Made by a program: the position numbers and the translations under genes
NCBI RefSeq assembly: GCF_036588685.1
Contig: NC_086381.1
Location: 55,613,431-55,677,430, forward strand
Origin: Mytilus trossulus
Taxonomy: Eukaryota > Mollusca > Bivalvia > Mytilida > Mytilidae
Direction of reading: 5' to 3'
Length of the DNA: 64,000 nt
The notes under the pieces: generated by a model
Databases searched by the model: none
What the model saw: only the letters and a program-made list of their open reading frames with translations
What the model was told of the DNA's origin: nothing
In this document: in pieces, positions 48,225-59,938 of the stretch
How the letters are laid out: every line of letters begins with the position of its first letter
Numbering within the stretch: the stretch's first letter is position 1

Positions 48225-48730
48225 TCTCATTCAATTCAAATAAAAGCAACAGTAGTATACCGCTGTTCGAAATTCATAAGTCGATAGAGAGAAAACACAT
48301 CCGAGTTACAAACTAAAACCGAGGGAAACGCATCAAATATAAGAGAACTACGACACAACAGGAACACAACATTAAAATGTAACACACACAGAAACGAACT
48401 ATAATATAACAATGGCCATTCCCCGGACTTGGTACAGGGCATTTGAAAAACAAAATGGTGGGTTGAACCTGGTTTTGTGGCATGCCAAACTCTCCGCTTT
48501 AATGGTAATGTCAATTGTAACATTAAAATGACAACATTACATGACAGGACTACAATACAAATAAATGGGAGAAAATGTAGGACAGAGAATCAAACGATTA
48601 ATAGCCAACAACAGGTACCTGGTTAAAAATTTAAAACGCCAGACGCGCGCCACGTCCACACAAGACTTACTGGCGACGCCCAGATGAAAAAAAGTTTGTA
48701 AGGAAAACTTACAAAATTAGCAAAAGTAAA
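48225..48730 (+). repeat. R7 dispersed repeat
   Basis: A compact copy from 'AGCAACAGTAGTATACCGCT' to the R6-like end 'CGCCAGACGCGCGCC'. Confidence 0.7.
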
Positions 48731-49109
48731 CCATAATGATTATACATGTAGATCAAAGTACGGTCTTCAACACAGAGCCTTGGTTTACACCGAACATTCA
48801 GTTATAACGGGTCCCAAAAATGACATATATAAAAACCATTCAAACGAGAAAACCAACGATTGAATCTATTCCAAAAAACGAGAAACCAAAAACACATATG
48901 AACCACACCAACAAACGAATACTATTGAACCTCCTGATGCATGGATATGTCTCAATAACTATACAATCATACAGTATATGTATAAGTATGAAGGAAGTCA
49001 ATACACTTTAACATACCATGTTACATAAGAAGAAATAAACGCTGGATCTAGAAATGAGTACGTACGAAATGTATCCATGCATAATTTGTCATTATATAAG
49101 CTTAAGGCA

Positions 49110-49330
49110 AAAGGTAAAATCACAAAATACTGAACTCCGAGGGAAATTCAAAACGGAAAGTCCCTAATCAAATGGCAAAATTAAAGTTCAAACACTTCAA
49201 ACGAATGGACAACAACTGTGATATTTCTGACTTGGTAGAGACATTTTCTTATGTAGAAAATTGTGGATTGAACCTAGTTAATAGCGATAAACCTCCCACT
49301 TGTATGACAGTTGCAACATACTTTATGGTT
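49110..49330 (-). repeat. R1 dispersed repeat
   Basis: Reverse R1 copy: 'AAAATCACAAAATACTGAAC' and 'GGAAAGTCCCTAATCAAATG'. Open frames on both strands are repeat-derived. Confidence 0.65.
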
Positions 49331-49935
49331 GTATGCCGGTTATCATATAGAATTCCACATAATAAAATCACATCATGTAGAAAATCATCGAATGAGTTCT
49401 TCTCATGATTTTGAATTTTTAATGCAAATGCAAATTCAAATTTGTGGATAATAATATATCCTTCCATTGATAACACATGCAATAATTGTATCTTCCATTA
49501 CAGTTTTGAACATTAAAACTAATCCTTAAATAAACGACACTGCTTATTTCAATAGGTTTGGTACAAGTTGGCTGTCACAGTGAAACCCAGTTTATCAAAC
49601 AAAAGCAGAAAACTGTTTTTGTTAGAAAATACTGTCAAATATCCAAATATATTATCCACGATGATCTGTGTCCACACTTGTATACTAAATTTTGAAAACT
49701 CATCATGTCTGAATGAAATAACCATTTGCATTTCCGGAAAACGGCTTTATTATATAGCTTATGAAAATTAAACCCCATCGCTTTTAATAAATATTAATGA
49801 CATTGTCAACGTTACTATGATAACCATATGTTAAGAATAATAAAAAATATCAGTCTATTAATTGTGTACCCCAGACAAAAGAACAGGAAGAACAAGTTAA
49901 TTATTCAAACATCAGTAGCATCCACTCAGAGGTTA
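49330..49935. other. AT-rich DNA without recognised features
   Basis: Overlapping short frames on both strands only. Confidence 0.4.
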
Positions 49936-49939
49936 AAAG

Positions 49940-50075
49940 AAAATCCTCAAAAATATCAGGATTATAATTTTGAAAGTCAGACGCACGTTTAATCTAGACA
50001 AGAACTCATCAGTCATAGTCGTAATAACACAGTAAAAATACTTAATAAAGTATGATGCTTGGTGACAGTTAATGT
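49940..50075 (-). repeat. R6 dispersed repeat, partial
   Basis: 'AGTCAGACGCACGTTTAATC' and 'CTCATCAGTCATAG'. Confidence 0.55.
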
Positions 50076-50079
50076 AATC

Positions 50080-50865
50080 AGTTCCTGGGGGTAGCGAATC
50101 CTTAGTTCTACGAACAATTCAACCGTTGTCACTGATATTTTCTTTACCATATTTTCAAGCATTTACAAGGATTGAATACACTGATCATTTATATCGCTTA
50201 AACAAAATATATTCTTTGCATTTCTTTTTTGTAAATTTTGTAAACATGTTAAATAGTTTTGCTTACCTCTCATTCAATAAGCATTACATTCTTTTTTCTT
50301 CTTTGAGCACAAGCAGAGTAATAATAAACCTGCATGACTTGTATAATTTAAATAGCATGTCATTGCGCAGGTGTTCGCATATCGTCGCCATGAACGATAT
50401 ATTTAAAGATATGTAAACGATATCCCACAAGAAAGAGACCCTATTAAATGACTTGGCTAGATATTGAAGGCAAAGTACGAACGGGATTCACGAAATCTGG
50501 ATATAGAATACGACAAATTGAAATTATGTAAAGATTTAGAAAACTTCTTTTTATAAACCTGTAATTGAATTATAAATACATAAATCAAGCAGATGTTGAA
50601 AGTCGTCTAGTGTTGATGAATTTACAATTTAAACTTTTGACTAAACAATGTTAAATATCTTAAGGAAAGACTTTAAAACAATTGTTTTTTTTAAAAGATT
50701 TATTTTGACATGATGACTGGGATTTTTTATCCGTTCACAATATTGTTCGCTTTACTATTGTTAACCATATAATGCACTGTAAATCTCCTATTTTGTGTTT
50801 TATGAGTAATTTGTTGAGAGTCTCTCTTACTTAAAAGAGAAATTTTAATTTTAGTTTACAATTTG
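50080..50865. other. AT-rich DNA without recognised features
   Basis: One 96-codon frame at 50126-50416 lacks any recognisable domain or codon bias, so it is not called. Confidence 0.35.
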
Positions 50866-50869
50866 GAAA

Positions 50870-51055
50870 TTAGTATGGCGTTCATTATCACTGAACTAGT
50901 ATATATTTTTTTAGGGGCCAGCTGAACGACGCCTCCGGGTGCGGGAATTTCTCGCTACATTGAAGACCTGTTGGTGACCTTCGGCTGTTGGTTTTTTCTG
51001 TGGTCCGGTTGTTGTCTCTTTGACACATTCCCCATTTCCATTTTCAATTTTATTA
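50870..51055 (+). repeat. R5 dispersed repeat
   Basis: 'AGCTGAACGACGCCTCCGGG' and the end 'CTCTTTGACACATTCCCCAT'. Confidence 0.65.
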
Positions 51056-51300
51056 TCATTTAATACACCAGACGCACGTTTCGTCTGCATAAGATTCATC
51101 AGTGACCTTTAGATCAAAATGGTTATACATTCAAACAAGTATTTAATTAAAGAACATTGAGAACCAAATTTTCACAAAAAGGTTTTAGACAAATAAAGCT
51201 TAGATAATCTATGCATGGGATGAGAAAATCTTTTCGAAAGTTAATATCTATGTAAACAGGAAATTTAATCGAATGACCATATAATTGATATTCATGTCAA
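51055..51300 (-). repeat. R6 dispersed repeat
   Basis: Reverse R6 unit directly adjoining R5, ending with 'ATATAATTGATATTCATGTC'. Confidence 0.65.
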
Positions 51301-52285
51301 AATATTCTACATAAAACTTAGGACGGAAGTACACGAACTTAACATGATCGATGAATCAATTCATGAGATAAACTATCTATTTTATAAATTGCCATCAATC
51401 TTTTCAGAGTTAAGCTTTTATAAGTTCACAATGGCTTTCTATGCATTGTATATCAGATAAAAAATGTTCAATATTCGTACGGAAATTTATAATCAACATA
51501 TTAGCGTAGGGTGTTTATTTTGTTAAACTGTTCGTCATACACGTTATACTATAAGAATTCAAATAGTATATCACTGTGTCCTTGTAATTGCATGACAATT
51601 TTGGTTATTCAACGTAAACCCACATATCAATTTTAATTTAAAATCTAATTGACATTCAAAACACTATTTCAGTTATGTAAATTAAATTAAGTAATACGAA
51701 TCATCCGTATAAATCTTTGTACAGTTTATATAACTATGTTGTTCATAATATCACTCTAGTGCAGAAAAGGTCGTATTATGTATTGACAGTCGCTAAGCTT
51801 GGGTGAATGAATGAGTACTTCCCATTGTGTTATAAACAAATAACGAATTTCAAATAATATTAATACAATCATTGATAAAGCCACAAGAAAGCGTTTATTT
51901 TTAACAGAGAATATATTGAATACTGATTGTCAATAAATGATTAAAATAACTTGTAAGATACGATGTACTAAAATCACACATCACACATCATAAGATAAGG
52001 CTCACGTCATCTTTGCTGTCATTTATCTTAAACTACTGAACCTCTTAAAATTTACTTTCGTTAAAAAAACTACCTTTTACTTGTTTGCACAGTGAGATCC
52101 AACATGAACCAAACAGTAACACTTTGCAGTGTCGTCTATTAAACATTTAGTTTTAATGTACAAGACCTTCATGGAGGGGATATTTAGTCAACAACCCTCA
52201 ATGGTGGGGGACATCACATATTACTTTGTGTTTCGGTTATTTAAAAACAAAACGCTATCCAAGGACATCTAGAGGAAAGATGTAC
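51300..52285. other. AT-rich DNA without recognised features
   Basis: No gene or repeat family recognised. Confidence 0.4.
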
Positions 52286-52289
52286 CTCA

Positions 52290-52490
52290 GGCATACATTA
52301 CCTTAGCTGTATTTGGCAAATCTTTTAGGCATTTTGGTCCTCAATGCTCTTCAACTTCGTTCTTTACTTGGTCTTTTTATTTAACTTTTTTGGATTCGAG
52401 CGTCACTGATGAGTCTTTTGTAGACGAAACGCGCGTCTGGCGTATATACAAAATTTAGTCCTGGTATCTATGATGAGTTTAAGTAGAGAT
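52290..52490 (+). repeat. R6 dispersed repeat
   Basis: Ends 'GTAGACGAAACGCGCGTCTG'; one partial unit. Confidence 0.7.
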
Positions 52491-53025
52491 CAGTATAGTC
52501 CAAAATAACACATGAATAAGTTACACTATGCTGCATAGTGAAAAATAAAACCACTCACTTAGGTAGCAATACACAGTTAGGAAAAACTTAAAATTGACTC
52601 TCATAATGCATTGTAATATGAGACCACCCATTTCCTTCCTTTTTCTTAGTTAAGGCTTAATATTTGTGTCATGCAAGAATGTATATATGGAAAGGGAATC
52701 ATCTATAGATTGACGATTCCAATAATTAAAAAGTGAAATTTAATCCCTTTTTGATGTAACCATGGAAATAATTTGATTTTATCATATACAAATTATTGCA
52801 AAAAAAAAAGGGAGGGTGAAAATTTCACAAAAATCTCCAAAACTTGATACTAAGAAAATTTTCAATCTATTAAAGCGATGTAGACATTTTTCTGTCAAGA
52901 GATGAAACTTAATCATACAAAAACTTCTGCGAAACTAAACTTATGATTGTGTATTGCTACCCTAAATTCTGCTATCAAATAAAAAGAAACCAGATACGAA
53001 AGAGAATATCAAAATAATAGAAATA

Positions 53026-53060
53026 TGATGATGATGAGGAGGAGGAGGAGGAGGAAGAGG
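53026..53060 (+). repeat. Trinucleotide (GAT/GAG)n microsatellite
   Basis: ATG/GAT units grade into GAG units. The homologous place in unit D (about 43220) has GAT/AAT units only. Confidence 0.85.
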
Positions 53061-53189
53061 GGAACTGCATTGTTCCGTGGCAAATTAGTATCATGCATGT
53101 TCTGGACGAGAATATATAATTCTTACATAAATGTTGACCCTGAATTTGACTACACCGACAAAAATCACAAAATTTACCCATATTGTTAG

Positions 53190-53860
53190 AAAGAATTGAC
53201 TATAAGGACAATAACTTCTCAAGGGTCAATTGACCATTTTGGTCATGTAGGTTTACTTTGTAGATGTTAACTTTCTGATCAATTTTGCTGTTTACAGTTT
53301 AGCTTATCGTTTGTAATATTGAAGATAATAAATAAAAAATAAGAATTTCCTTGAAATTTCCAAATCTAGGGCAGCAACCCATCAAAAAAAAAATCTAATG
53401 AAATAGCAAAATCAAATGATAACAAACATCAAACGAATAGACAATTGTAATATTCCTGTCTTAGTACATGCATTTCTAAACCAACAGATTGTCTGATGCA
53501 TCTAAAAGTTTAGGGTAGATAGATTTTTTACCCAATGAACATTTTTATTTCGTCGGATTTTCTCTTAGTGCTATAGTGTCAGAGCTAAAGCCCAAAAGAT
53601 CATTTTACCCCCATGTTCTGTATTTAGCTATGGCGGTCATCTTGATTACTTGGCGGGAGCATTGGATACATTTTTAAACTAGATACACTAAGGATAATTT
53701 AGGCCAAGATTGATTCCTTTTGGCTCAGTAGTTTTAGAGGAGAAGATTTTTTTTTAAATATAACGTTCGACGATGATGGACGACGGACGCCTATAGCTAG
53801 TGACGAGAAAAGCTCACTTAACCTTTTTGGGACAGATGGACTCAAAAGGAGACCCTGTTC
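53190..53860 (+). repeat. R8 repeat, widely shared in bivalves (from memory)
   Basis: Blocks 'GGACAATAACTTCTCAAGGG', 'TCAATTGACCATTTTGGTCA', 'GGCTCAGTAGTTTTAGAGGA' and 'GACGACGGACGCC' followed by 'GAAAAGCTCACTT'. I recall this arrangement from several bivalve genomes. A reverse R1 fragment interrupts it at 53395-53490. Confidence 0.5.
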
Positions 53861-53929
53861 AATATATGTTCCAGGGTTCAACGGCACATGTAAGTAGAAC
53901 AATTTAAAATACATACTTCTATACCATAA

Positions 53930-55080
53930 TCAACTCTTGGTTCAATGTATTCAGGTATTACGAAAACATATACACTGCATCAAATCAAAAATTTAAATAA
54001 TCATGATAATAAGTTGTTTTTTTCAATTTCACGTAGGTAAGTCATATTTTTATAAGAAAGCGTAGATACAATGTATAGTCAGAACTTAAGTATAGTTAAT
54101 TTTTAGAATAACAATTACCTTTAATTCGAAATGATTATTCCAGTCTTGTATGTGGTAACCAAGGTAGGTAAATGTTCACGTGACTGTTCAGACGGCTAAC
54201 ACATGGCGGGAATTTTAAAATCTCATATACAGTGATGCGGTCGGGATGTATTAAATTAATCGAAATATTCCGCTGATTCCCAATATTTTCGTCCACATAG
54301 AGCGCTTCGATCCAAAAGAATATCCGTATTTGGTTCGCATCACAGTGCAGAGCTATTGGTTTTAGTCTCAATACACGCCATCTTGAATTAATTACTTATC
54401 ACATGATACATTCTGATTAGTTAACTAGGATGTGGCAGAGATTTATTGGTTTAAATGAGATAAAGAATTACATACTTTATTCGTCCAGGGTAAGACATCT
54501 AATACCGGCAAATAAACCTTGTGTATTTCAGTTCCGATAAACTGTCATTGATTTATGTTCGTTTTATTATGCATATATTTCAGTCGTCCAAAGCTTTTTT
54601 CGAAAGCTCACACTTGTCCTATTTAAATCGAAATAATTCATGTGTTCTTTACTGTATACTAGTAGGTTCTTTTTAACCACGGGTTGTCGCTATATGTCGA
54701 TATTTTAACCATCGCTATCGCTCAGATTAAATGTTTATCTAAAAGGGCCAACCCATGGTAAAATCATGATATAGTCAAACCCCCCATGTTACTGTCGTCG
54801 CAATTGTGATCTACGGTCATCTAAGCGGTTTTTTTCACATCCAATTTCCTGTTTCATTAACATTTCTTGGTAGTTATTTGAGTTTTCAGCGTAAATCTTT
54901 TATAAATTTACATCATACCAATGTATGCTGTGTACAGAAAACGACATAGAAACACTTTAACAGACAATACAGATACTGACATAATTTTTCATCGGCCATG
55001 GATGACCGTGAACCGAGTTGGGTCATCAGCTTTACCCCAGTATAGGTAAACAACACTGAACTCATGGTCCATTATCTTGT
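53930..55080. other. Non-repeat intergenic DNA
   Basis: Contains CAAGATGGCG, a YY1-like promoter motif, on the minus strand near 54376-54385, and a 78-codon frame below it (54135-54371). No domain is recognisable. It may be a gene's 5' end or nothing. Confidence 0.25.
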
Positions 55081-55129
55081 TCATTTATTGAAAATTAACA
55101 TTTCCTGTTACAAAACTTTAATTTTTTCG

Positions 55130-55560
55130 AACAACTAAGGATTTTCTTACCCCAGGAATAGATTACCTTAGCCGTATTTAGCACATCTTTTTGGAATGTT
55201 CAGTGCCTTAATGCTCATCGACTTTGTACTGCTTTAGGTATATAACTATTTTGATCTCAGCGTCACTAATAAGTCTTTAATATGTAGACGAAACGCGCGT
55301 GTGGCGTACTAAACGATAATCCTGATATCTTTGATAACTATTTACACTACTGGGTCGATGCCACTGCTGGTGGACGTTTCGTCCTAGAGGGTATCACCAG
55401 CCCAGTATTCAGCACTTCGGTGTGTTAACATGAATATCATTGATTTGATCATTTGTTTAAAAATTTCCTGTTACTAAACTTTCGATAAAAAACTAAGGAT
55501 TTTCTTATCCAAGGAATAGATTACCTTAGCCGTATTTGGCACAACTTTTTTCGAACATAA
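55130..55560 (+). repeat. R6 repeat, two partial units
   Basis: 'GACGAAACGCGCGTGTGGCG', the 'CTGCTGGTGGACGTTTCGTC' hairpin block, then the start of a second unit. Confidence 0.7.
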
Positions 55561-55784
55561 GATACATTGTTCAAACAGTGGCATATAATTGCTTACATCT
55601 AGTTCGTTTTAATTTTAGTGGTGAAGGTGTCTCATTCGTTATCATACCACATCTCATCATTTTTTTTAATTAGGTGTGTAACAGATTAAAGATCTTAATT
55701 GATCCTTTTCTTGGGAACTTAGATTTCAACACATTTTTTTTTTTACCTTTAATCGTATTCAATCACATCAAAAAAAGTCTAAAC

Positions 55785-55920
55785 TAGCTTGCTGTTCGGT
55801 GTGAGCCAATGCTCCGTGTTAAAGACAGTTGTTTTATCTATAATGGTTTACTTTTATAAATGTAAACTTGGATGAAGAGTTGTCTCATTGGCACTCATAT
55901 CACATCTTCTTGTCTCTGTA
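55785..55920 (+). repeat. R3 dispersed repeat
   Basis: 'AGCTTGCTGTTCGGTGTGAG' to 'TTGTCTCATTGGCACTCATA'. Confidence 0.7.
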
Positions 55921-56639
55921 TAGTACTAGTTTAAGTCAACAAAAGTATTTCTAATAGTAATAAATTGACTTGTTTATAACATCTCCGGAGGTATTGGCTG
56001 TCTTAATCTGAATAAAATACGTTCTGAATGAATATATGTGATATTTTGGGATTGTAAAATATTTATTCAAAGTGGATGTACTGAACTTCTAAAAAATCCT
56101 CCATGCGTTTCTTTCATTTTATTTTTGGCAAAGTATATGTTTATGACGACACAAATGTCTTTAAATTTGCAGAAGGCTTGGAATTTTATGTCGCTGTTTT
56201 ATGTTTCAATGATAACTGCAGCTTTTTAGTTTCAAAATGTTAAGTGCATTTTGCATTTTTTGCAGAAAATGCTGTTTTAAAAGGTTCCCATGGCGTACAT
56301 TTTAATTCTAAATACTGTCGTTGTCTCAACACATCAAAGACAACAGTTGCAAACCGTGTCATTATGTTTGTTTTTGAAACAAGAATTTGGATATCTTTTG
56401 GCATTTTTGCATTTTTCATTGGAGCCGTCGCCATCTTGCAACTTGCAAATCAGAGAAACAACACAACATATTGGTCATCATTATAGTAAAGTTTCATGAA
56501 TATTGGTCAATTCAATTCCAAGAATTGGCCCAATTTAGAAATGAGAAAGAAAATAATGACAAAAAAGAAACATAGAAAAATATCGTCATATGAATTAACG
56601 AATTATCACCGATCTCCTTTGAAGGTACAATAAGTGGAT

Positions 56640-57520
56640 TTTCCATTGCAAGCAATAGATATATATATATATCTTAACATGATAAGACTTTGGCATACAA
56701 TAACAAGTATGCACGTAGGTCGAATTCCAAATCGTATTTTCCAAAGGGATTCAACTTTTTCAGAAAAAAAAAATAAGAATACATGGTACAACGAGCTAAA
56801 ATCAGTGATGGCAAAATGTGAACTATTGGAACTATTTAACAATAATTACACAAATGGACTAAGTGTAACATTAATTGCCAACTACTCGGAACTTTTGCTC
56901 TGTCAAAAACATCACGATAAATAGAAACTTGATATAGCGAACATGCCAAAATTACGATCTTTTAGGTGTCTTGAAACAAACTTTGAAACACAGCAGTACA
57001 TTACCACGTCTATATGACACGACAACAGAGATCGACTTTAGCCAGAATACGTTGTGGGACTTTTCCACTGAAATTCAAATTTGGGCGTTACCGTGGTATC
57101 CCTTCAAATTGACATTTTTGTAAAGTTTGTAACTACAATGTATCCGTTGTGTTTAATGTCCTTTATATTTGTGGGAAAGAAACAATGCCTTCGCTGACTT
57201 TCAGCAACGTAACAACATAGACCTTTCCGTTCTGTCTGATGACAAAATACTCATTAAATTGCTAACTTCAGACAGTAAATGTGTAAACTAGTGTCAAACT
57301 AAATATTCAATATAAGAAAAATCAGAACTCCGTTACTTTCTCATTGTGATATTTAAATAATCTTGTTTTGTTCTTGAAGTATTAATTTCATATTTTCTAT
57401 ATTAGCGTTAATTATAGATATCAATTTACAGTGCTTAGTAAGCCTTTGAAGGCTGACTGATTGACTTTGTATTAATGTATGTAAAATAAATCTTATGTCA
57501 GGTTGCACTATAAATAAAAT
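56640..57520. other. AT-rich DNA without recognised features
   Basis: A 96-codon frame (56634-56924) overlaps duplicated non-coding DNA and is not supported as a gene. Confidence 0.4.
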
Positions 57521-57521
57521 G

Positions 57522-57541
57522 ATATATATATATATATATAA
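57522..57541 (+). repeat. (TA)n microsatellite at element tail
   Basis: About ten TA units adjoining the 3' end of the tRNA-like element. Confidence 0.9.
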
Positions 57542-57790
57542 CTCGTCTAAACATCAACCATACAATGTTAGATCTGTAAATTTGCTTTCGCAAATTTTTT
57601 GTTCTTTCTCGCCGGGATTCGAACCCATGCTACTGTGATATCGTGACACCAAATTGCCTGCACTGCAGCCGTCCCGCTAGACCACACGACCACATGGGCT
57701 CTTCAATAATAAAGCTTTCAGTGGCCGTGTGTTACCTTTCCTCGTCAGTTTTAATCTAGCGGCGTACTACAGTACATGATATATAAGGCA
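57541..57790 (-). mobile_element. tRNA-like (SINE-type) element, copy 1
   Basis: In minus orientation it has a box A-like GTGGTCTAGCGGGACGGC and a perfect box B GGTTCGAATCC, then 'GCGAAAGCAAATTTACAGAT', a tail 'TAGACGAGTT' and (TA)n. The acceptor stem does not pair well, so this is not a working tRNA. Confidence 0.65.
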
Positions 57791-57949
57791 TTGAGGTGTT
57801 ATTGTTACAGATCAGCTCAATTATCTATAGTAAAAGATCCTACAAATTAATGTAAGATACAGTCACAGAAAATAATTATATTTATAAGTACTTCTGAGTC
57901 CCTATCCCTATCAACTTCAAAAAAAATGTACGATGTTCATGACGAATGG

Positions 57950-58270
57950 AGTAATAGTTATACACCGAGGGAAAGGTATGTCTTGATAAGAAATCCCGTC
58001 GGCCGGAGGCCGTATGGGTTTCTTATCCAGACGTTCCGTTTCCGGTTTTATTGGGGAAAAAGCCCCTTTTCTCTCGAGAATGAATAAACATTCATATTCG
58101 GACCTACAAAGGGATAAGTGTGTCTGCAATAGAAACCCGACTCCCAGGCACGCTCAGCATACAAAGATACAGATTTAATATTTCGTAACTCTCTCTTTTG
58201 TGGAAGCGGGGCTAATCTAGCTGGGGTTTCCAACTCAAAAGACAGGGGCGGGGGTTCAAATAAGTCAAAT
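57950..58270. other. GC-rich island, origin unknown
   Basis: Visibly richer in G/C than its surroundings, with CGG-rich text (GTCGGCCGGAGGCCGTAT) forming an imperfect hairpin near 57990-58025. Two overlapping minus-strand frames of 60-70 codons cross it, but no domain is recognised. It could be a promoter, an exon relic or an unfamiliar repeat. Confidence 0.3.
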
Positions 58271-58349
58271 ACATTGATCTTTTAAATCTGGTCCAAACCG
58301 CGGAACAATCAATGTACACGCGCTTCAAAAATAGAAACTATGAAGTATA

Positions 58350-58660
58350 ACAATAGAGCTGGGTGAAATTATGGTTACTGGCGTTGTTAATCATCATAAT
58401 AACGTCTTATCGTAGTTTTTTATTTGTCTATTTCGAATATTATACTGTTTAGTCTCTGTCTAAATATACCCTTTTAACGTGAATCGGTTCTTCTATATCC
58501 CGATATTGTGTCATTGTGCTATGGTTTATTTTTGTATTGATTGCTTGTCTTTCATTTTTGCTCAGTTTATGTGCTTTTTCTTTAAGTTTCTCTGTTGTTG
58601 TTTTTACTGTTGTTTTATAGTGATTACGATTATTACACAATGTTGAGTGTTTGGTCCTAT
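58350..58660 (+). repeat. R9 dispersed repeat
   Basis: Matches 38380-38700, including 'TTGTGTCATTGTGCTATGGT'. Confidence 0.55.
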
Positions 58661-58800
58661 TTTATGAAATAAGAAATGTGGTATGATTGCCAATGAGACA
58701 CCTCTGCACTAGAGACCACATGACACAGAAATTCACAATAATAGGTCACAGTAGGGCCTTCAACAATGATCACAGCCCATACCTCATTGTCAGCTATAAA
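58660..58800 (-). repeat. R2 dispersed repeat
   Basis: 'ATGTGGTATGATTGCCAATG' through 'CCCATACCTCATTGTCAGC'. Confidence 0.75.
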
Positions 58801-58814
58801 AAAAACGAAATAAC

Positions 58815-58890
58815 ATTTATCGTATGTAGACGAAACGCGCGTATGGCGTTCTAAATTATAATCCTGGTTCCTTTGATAACTATTGTAAAA
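58815..58890 (+). repeat. R6 dispersed repeat, 3' end
   Basis: 'GTAGACGAAACGCGCGTATG' and 'AATCCTGGTTCCTTTGATAA'. Confidence 0.7.
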
Positions 58891-59440
58891 CAGTTCAAAC
58901 GAGAAAAATTACGTTCAAGTTTATGTACCAAAAATTAACGAAAAATAAATATGTAACACATCAACAAACGACAATCACTGAATTACAGGCTCCTGACTTG
59001 GGACAGGTACATACATACAGAATATGGCGGTGTTAACCATGTTAGCGGGATCCCAACCGACCCTTAACCTGATACAATCGTGTAACAGTACAAAATGAGA
59101 AAGAACTGTAAAAATCAGTTAAAAATGATTTAACAAACTAGATGGATGAAAATAGAAATATATCTAACAGAACTCAGAGTGGACATGTTCGGGTACTTGT
59201 ATACCTAAACAACAAAAAGGCAATAAGTACTAATCTGGGAGTACTTGTAGTTAAATTTTTGAACTTCTAAAGGCTTTTCTTCCTCGGTCAGGAATATGTT
59301 ACAGTATCGTATCTGTATTTGACAAAACTATTCGGAATTTTGGTCCTCAATTCTCTGCAACTGCTTTTCTTCAATTTTTTTTTTAAATATCCCCGAGTTC
59401 AATATTTCCGTTAATTTACGTTCTACCTAAAAGTTTCAGT
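58890..59440. other. Repeat-derived and unassigned DNA
   Basis: Fragments of R3-like sequence in reverse ('ACACATCAACAAACGACAAT' near 58954) and nothing coding. Confidence 0.35.
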
Positions 59441-59938
59441 AAGTTTGGAGCATTTCAAATATTTTTTCAAATGTTTGCTGTTTCAATTGTTTCCATAACT
59501 AGTTTGTTAATTCCAAAAACTTAAATCACGTTGGCATATGACACATAACATCAAAGTTTTATTGTGTTTGATCCACCATTTTAAGAACTGAAAGGCTATT
59601 GTAAGGTTTTTATCATAGGGTTATAATAGGGAGCCTTTTTTCAGAGTTAATACTGTAGATTCATTTTTTCTCCAATCATCCAAAACCTGTAAATATGTAA
59701 CATCTACGCGGAATACAACTTTAATAATTTTAAGTTCAGCCATACTTGAATGTTTCACAAACATAACTAAACCTCTATTTATTACATAGAAAATATTCCA
59801 TAGTCTACATATTTCCACATTTGCATATGATACTTATTGGGAAAAGAAACGGATGAAAAACAATGCGGCCTCCAATAGTGTTGTTATTAAACATATCGAA
59901 TGATGAACCAAATAGAGATTTTTTTTTATTTAAACATT

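Noticed and set aside
48236-48523. 95-codon minus-strand gene
   Set aside because: It sits in R7 repeat DNA and its cysteine-rich look comes from repeat text; other copies do not keep the frame.
49172-49408. 78-codon gene
   Set aside because: It is derived from a reverse R1 repeat; an overlapping frame exists on the other strand.
57600-57710. Functional tRNA gene
   Set aside because: The internal promoter boxes are good, but the acceptor stem does not pair, there is extra conserved sequence on both sides, and the unit recurs as a repeat.
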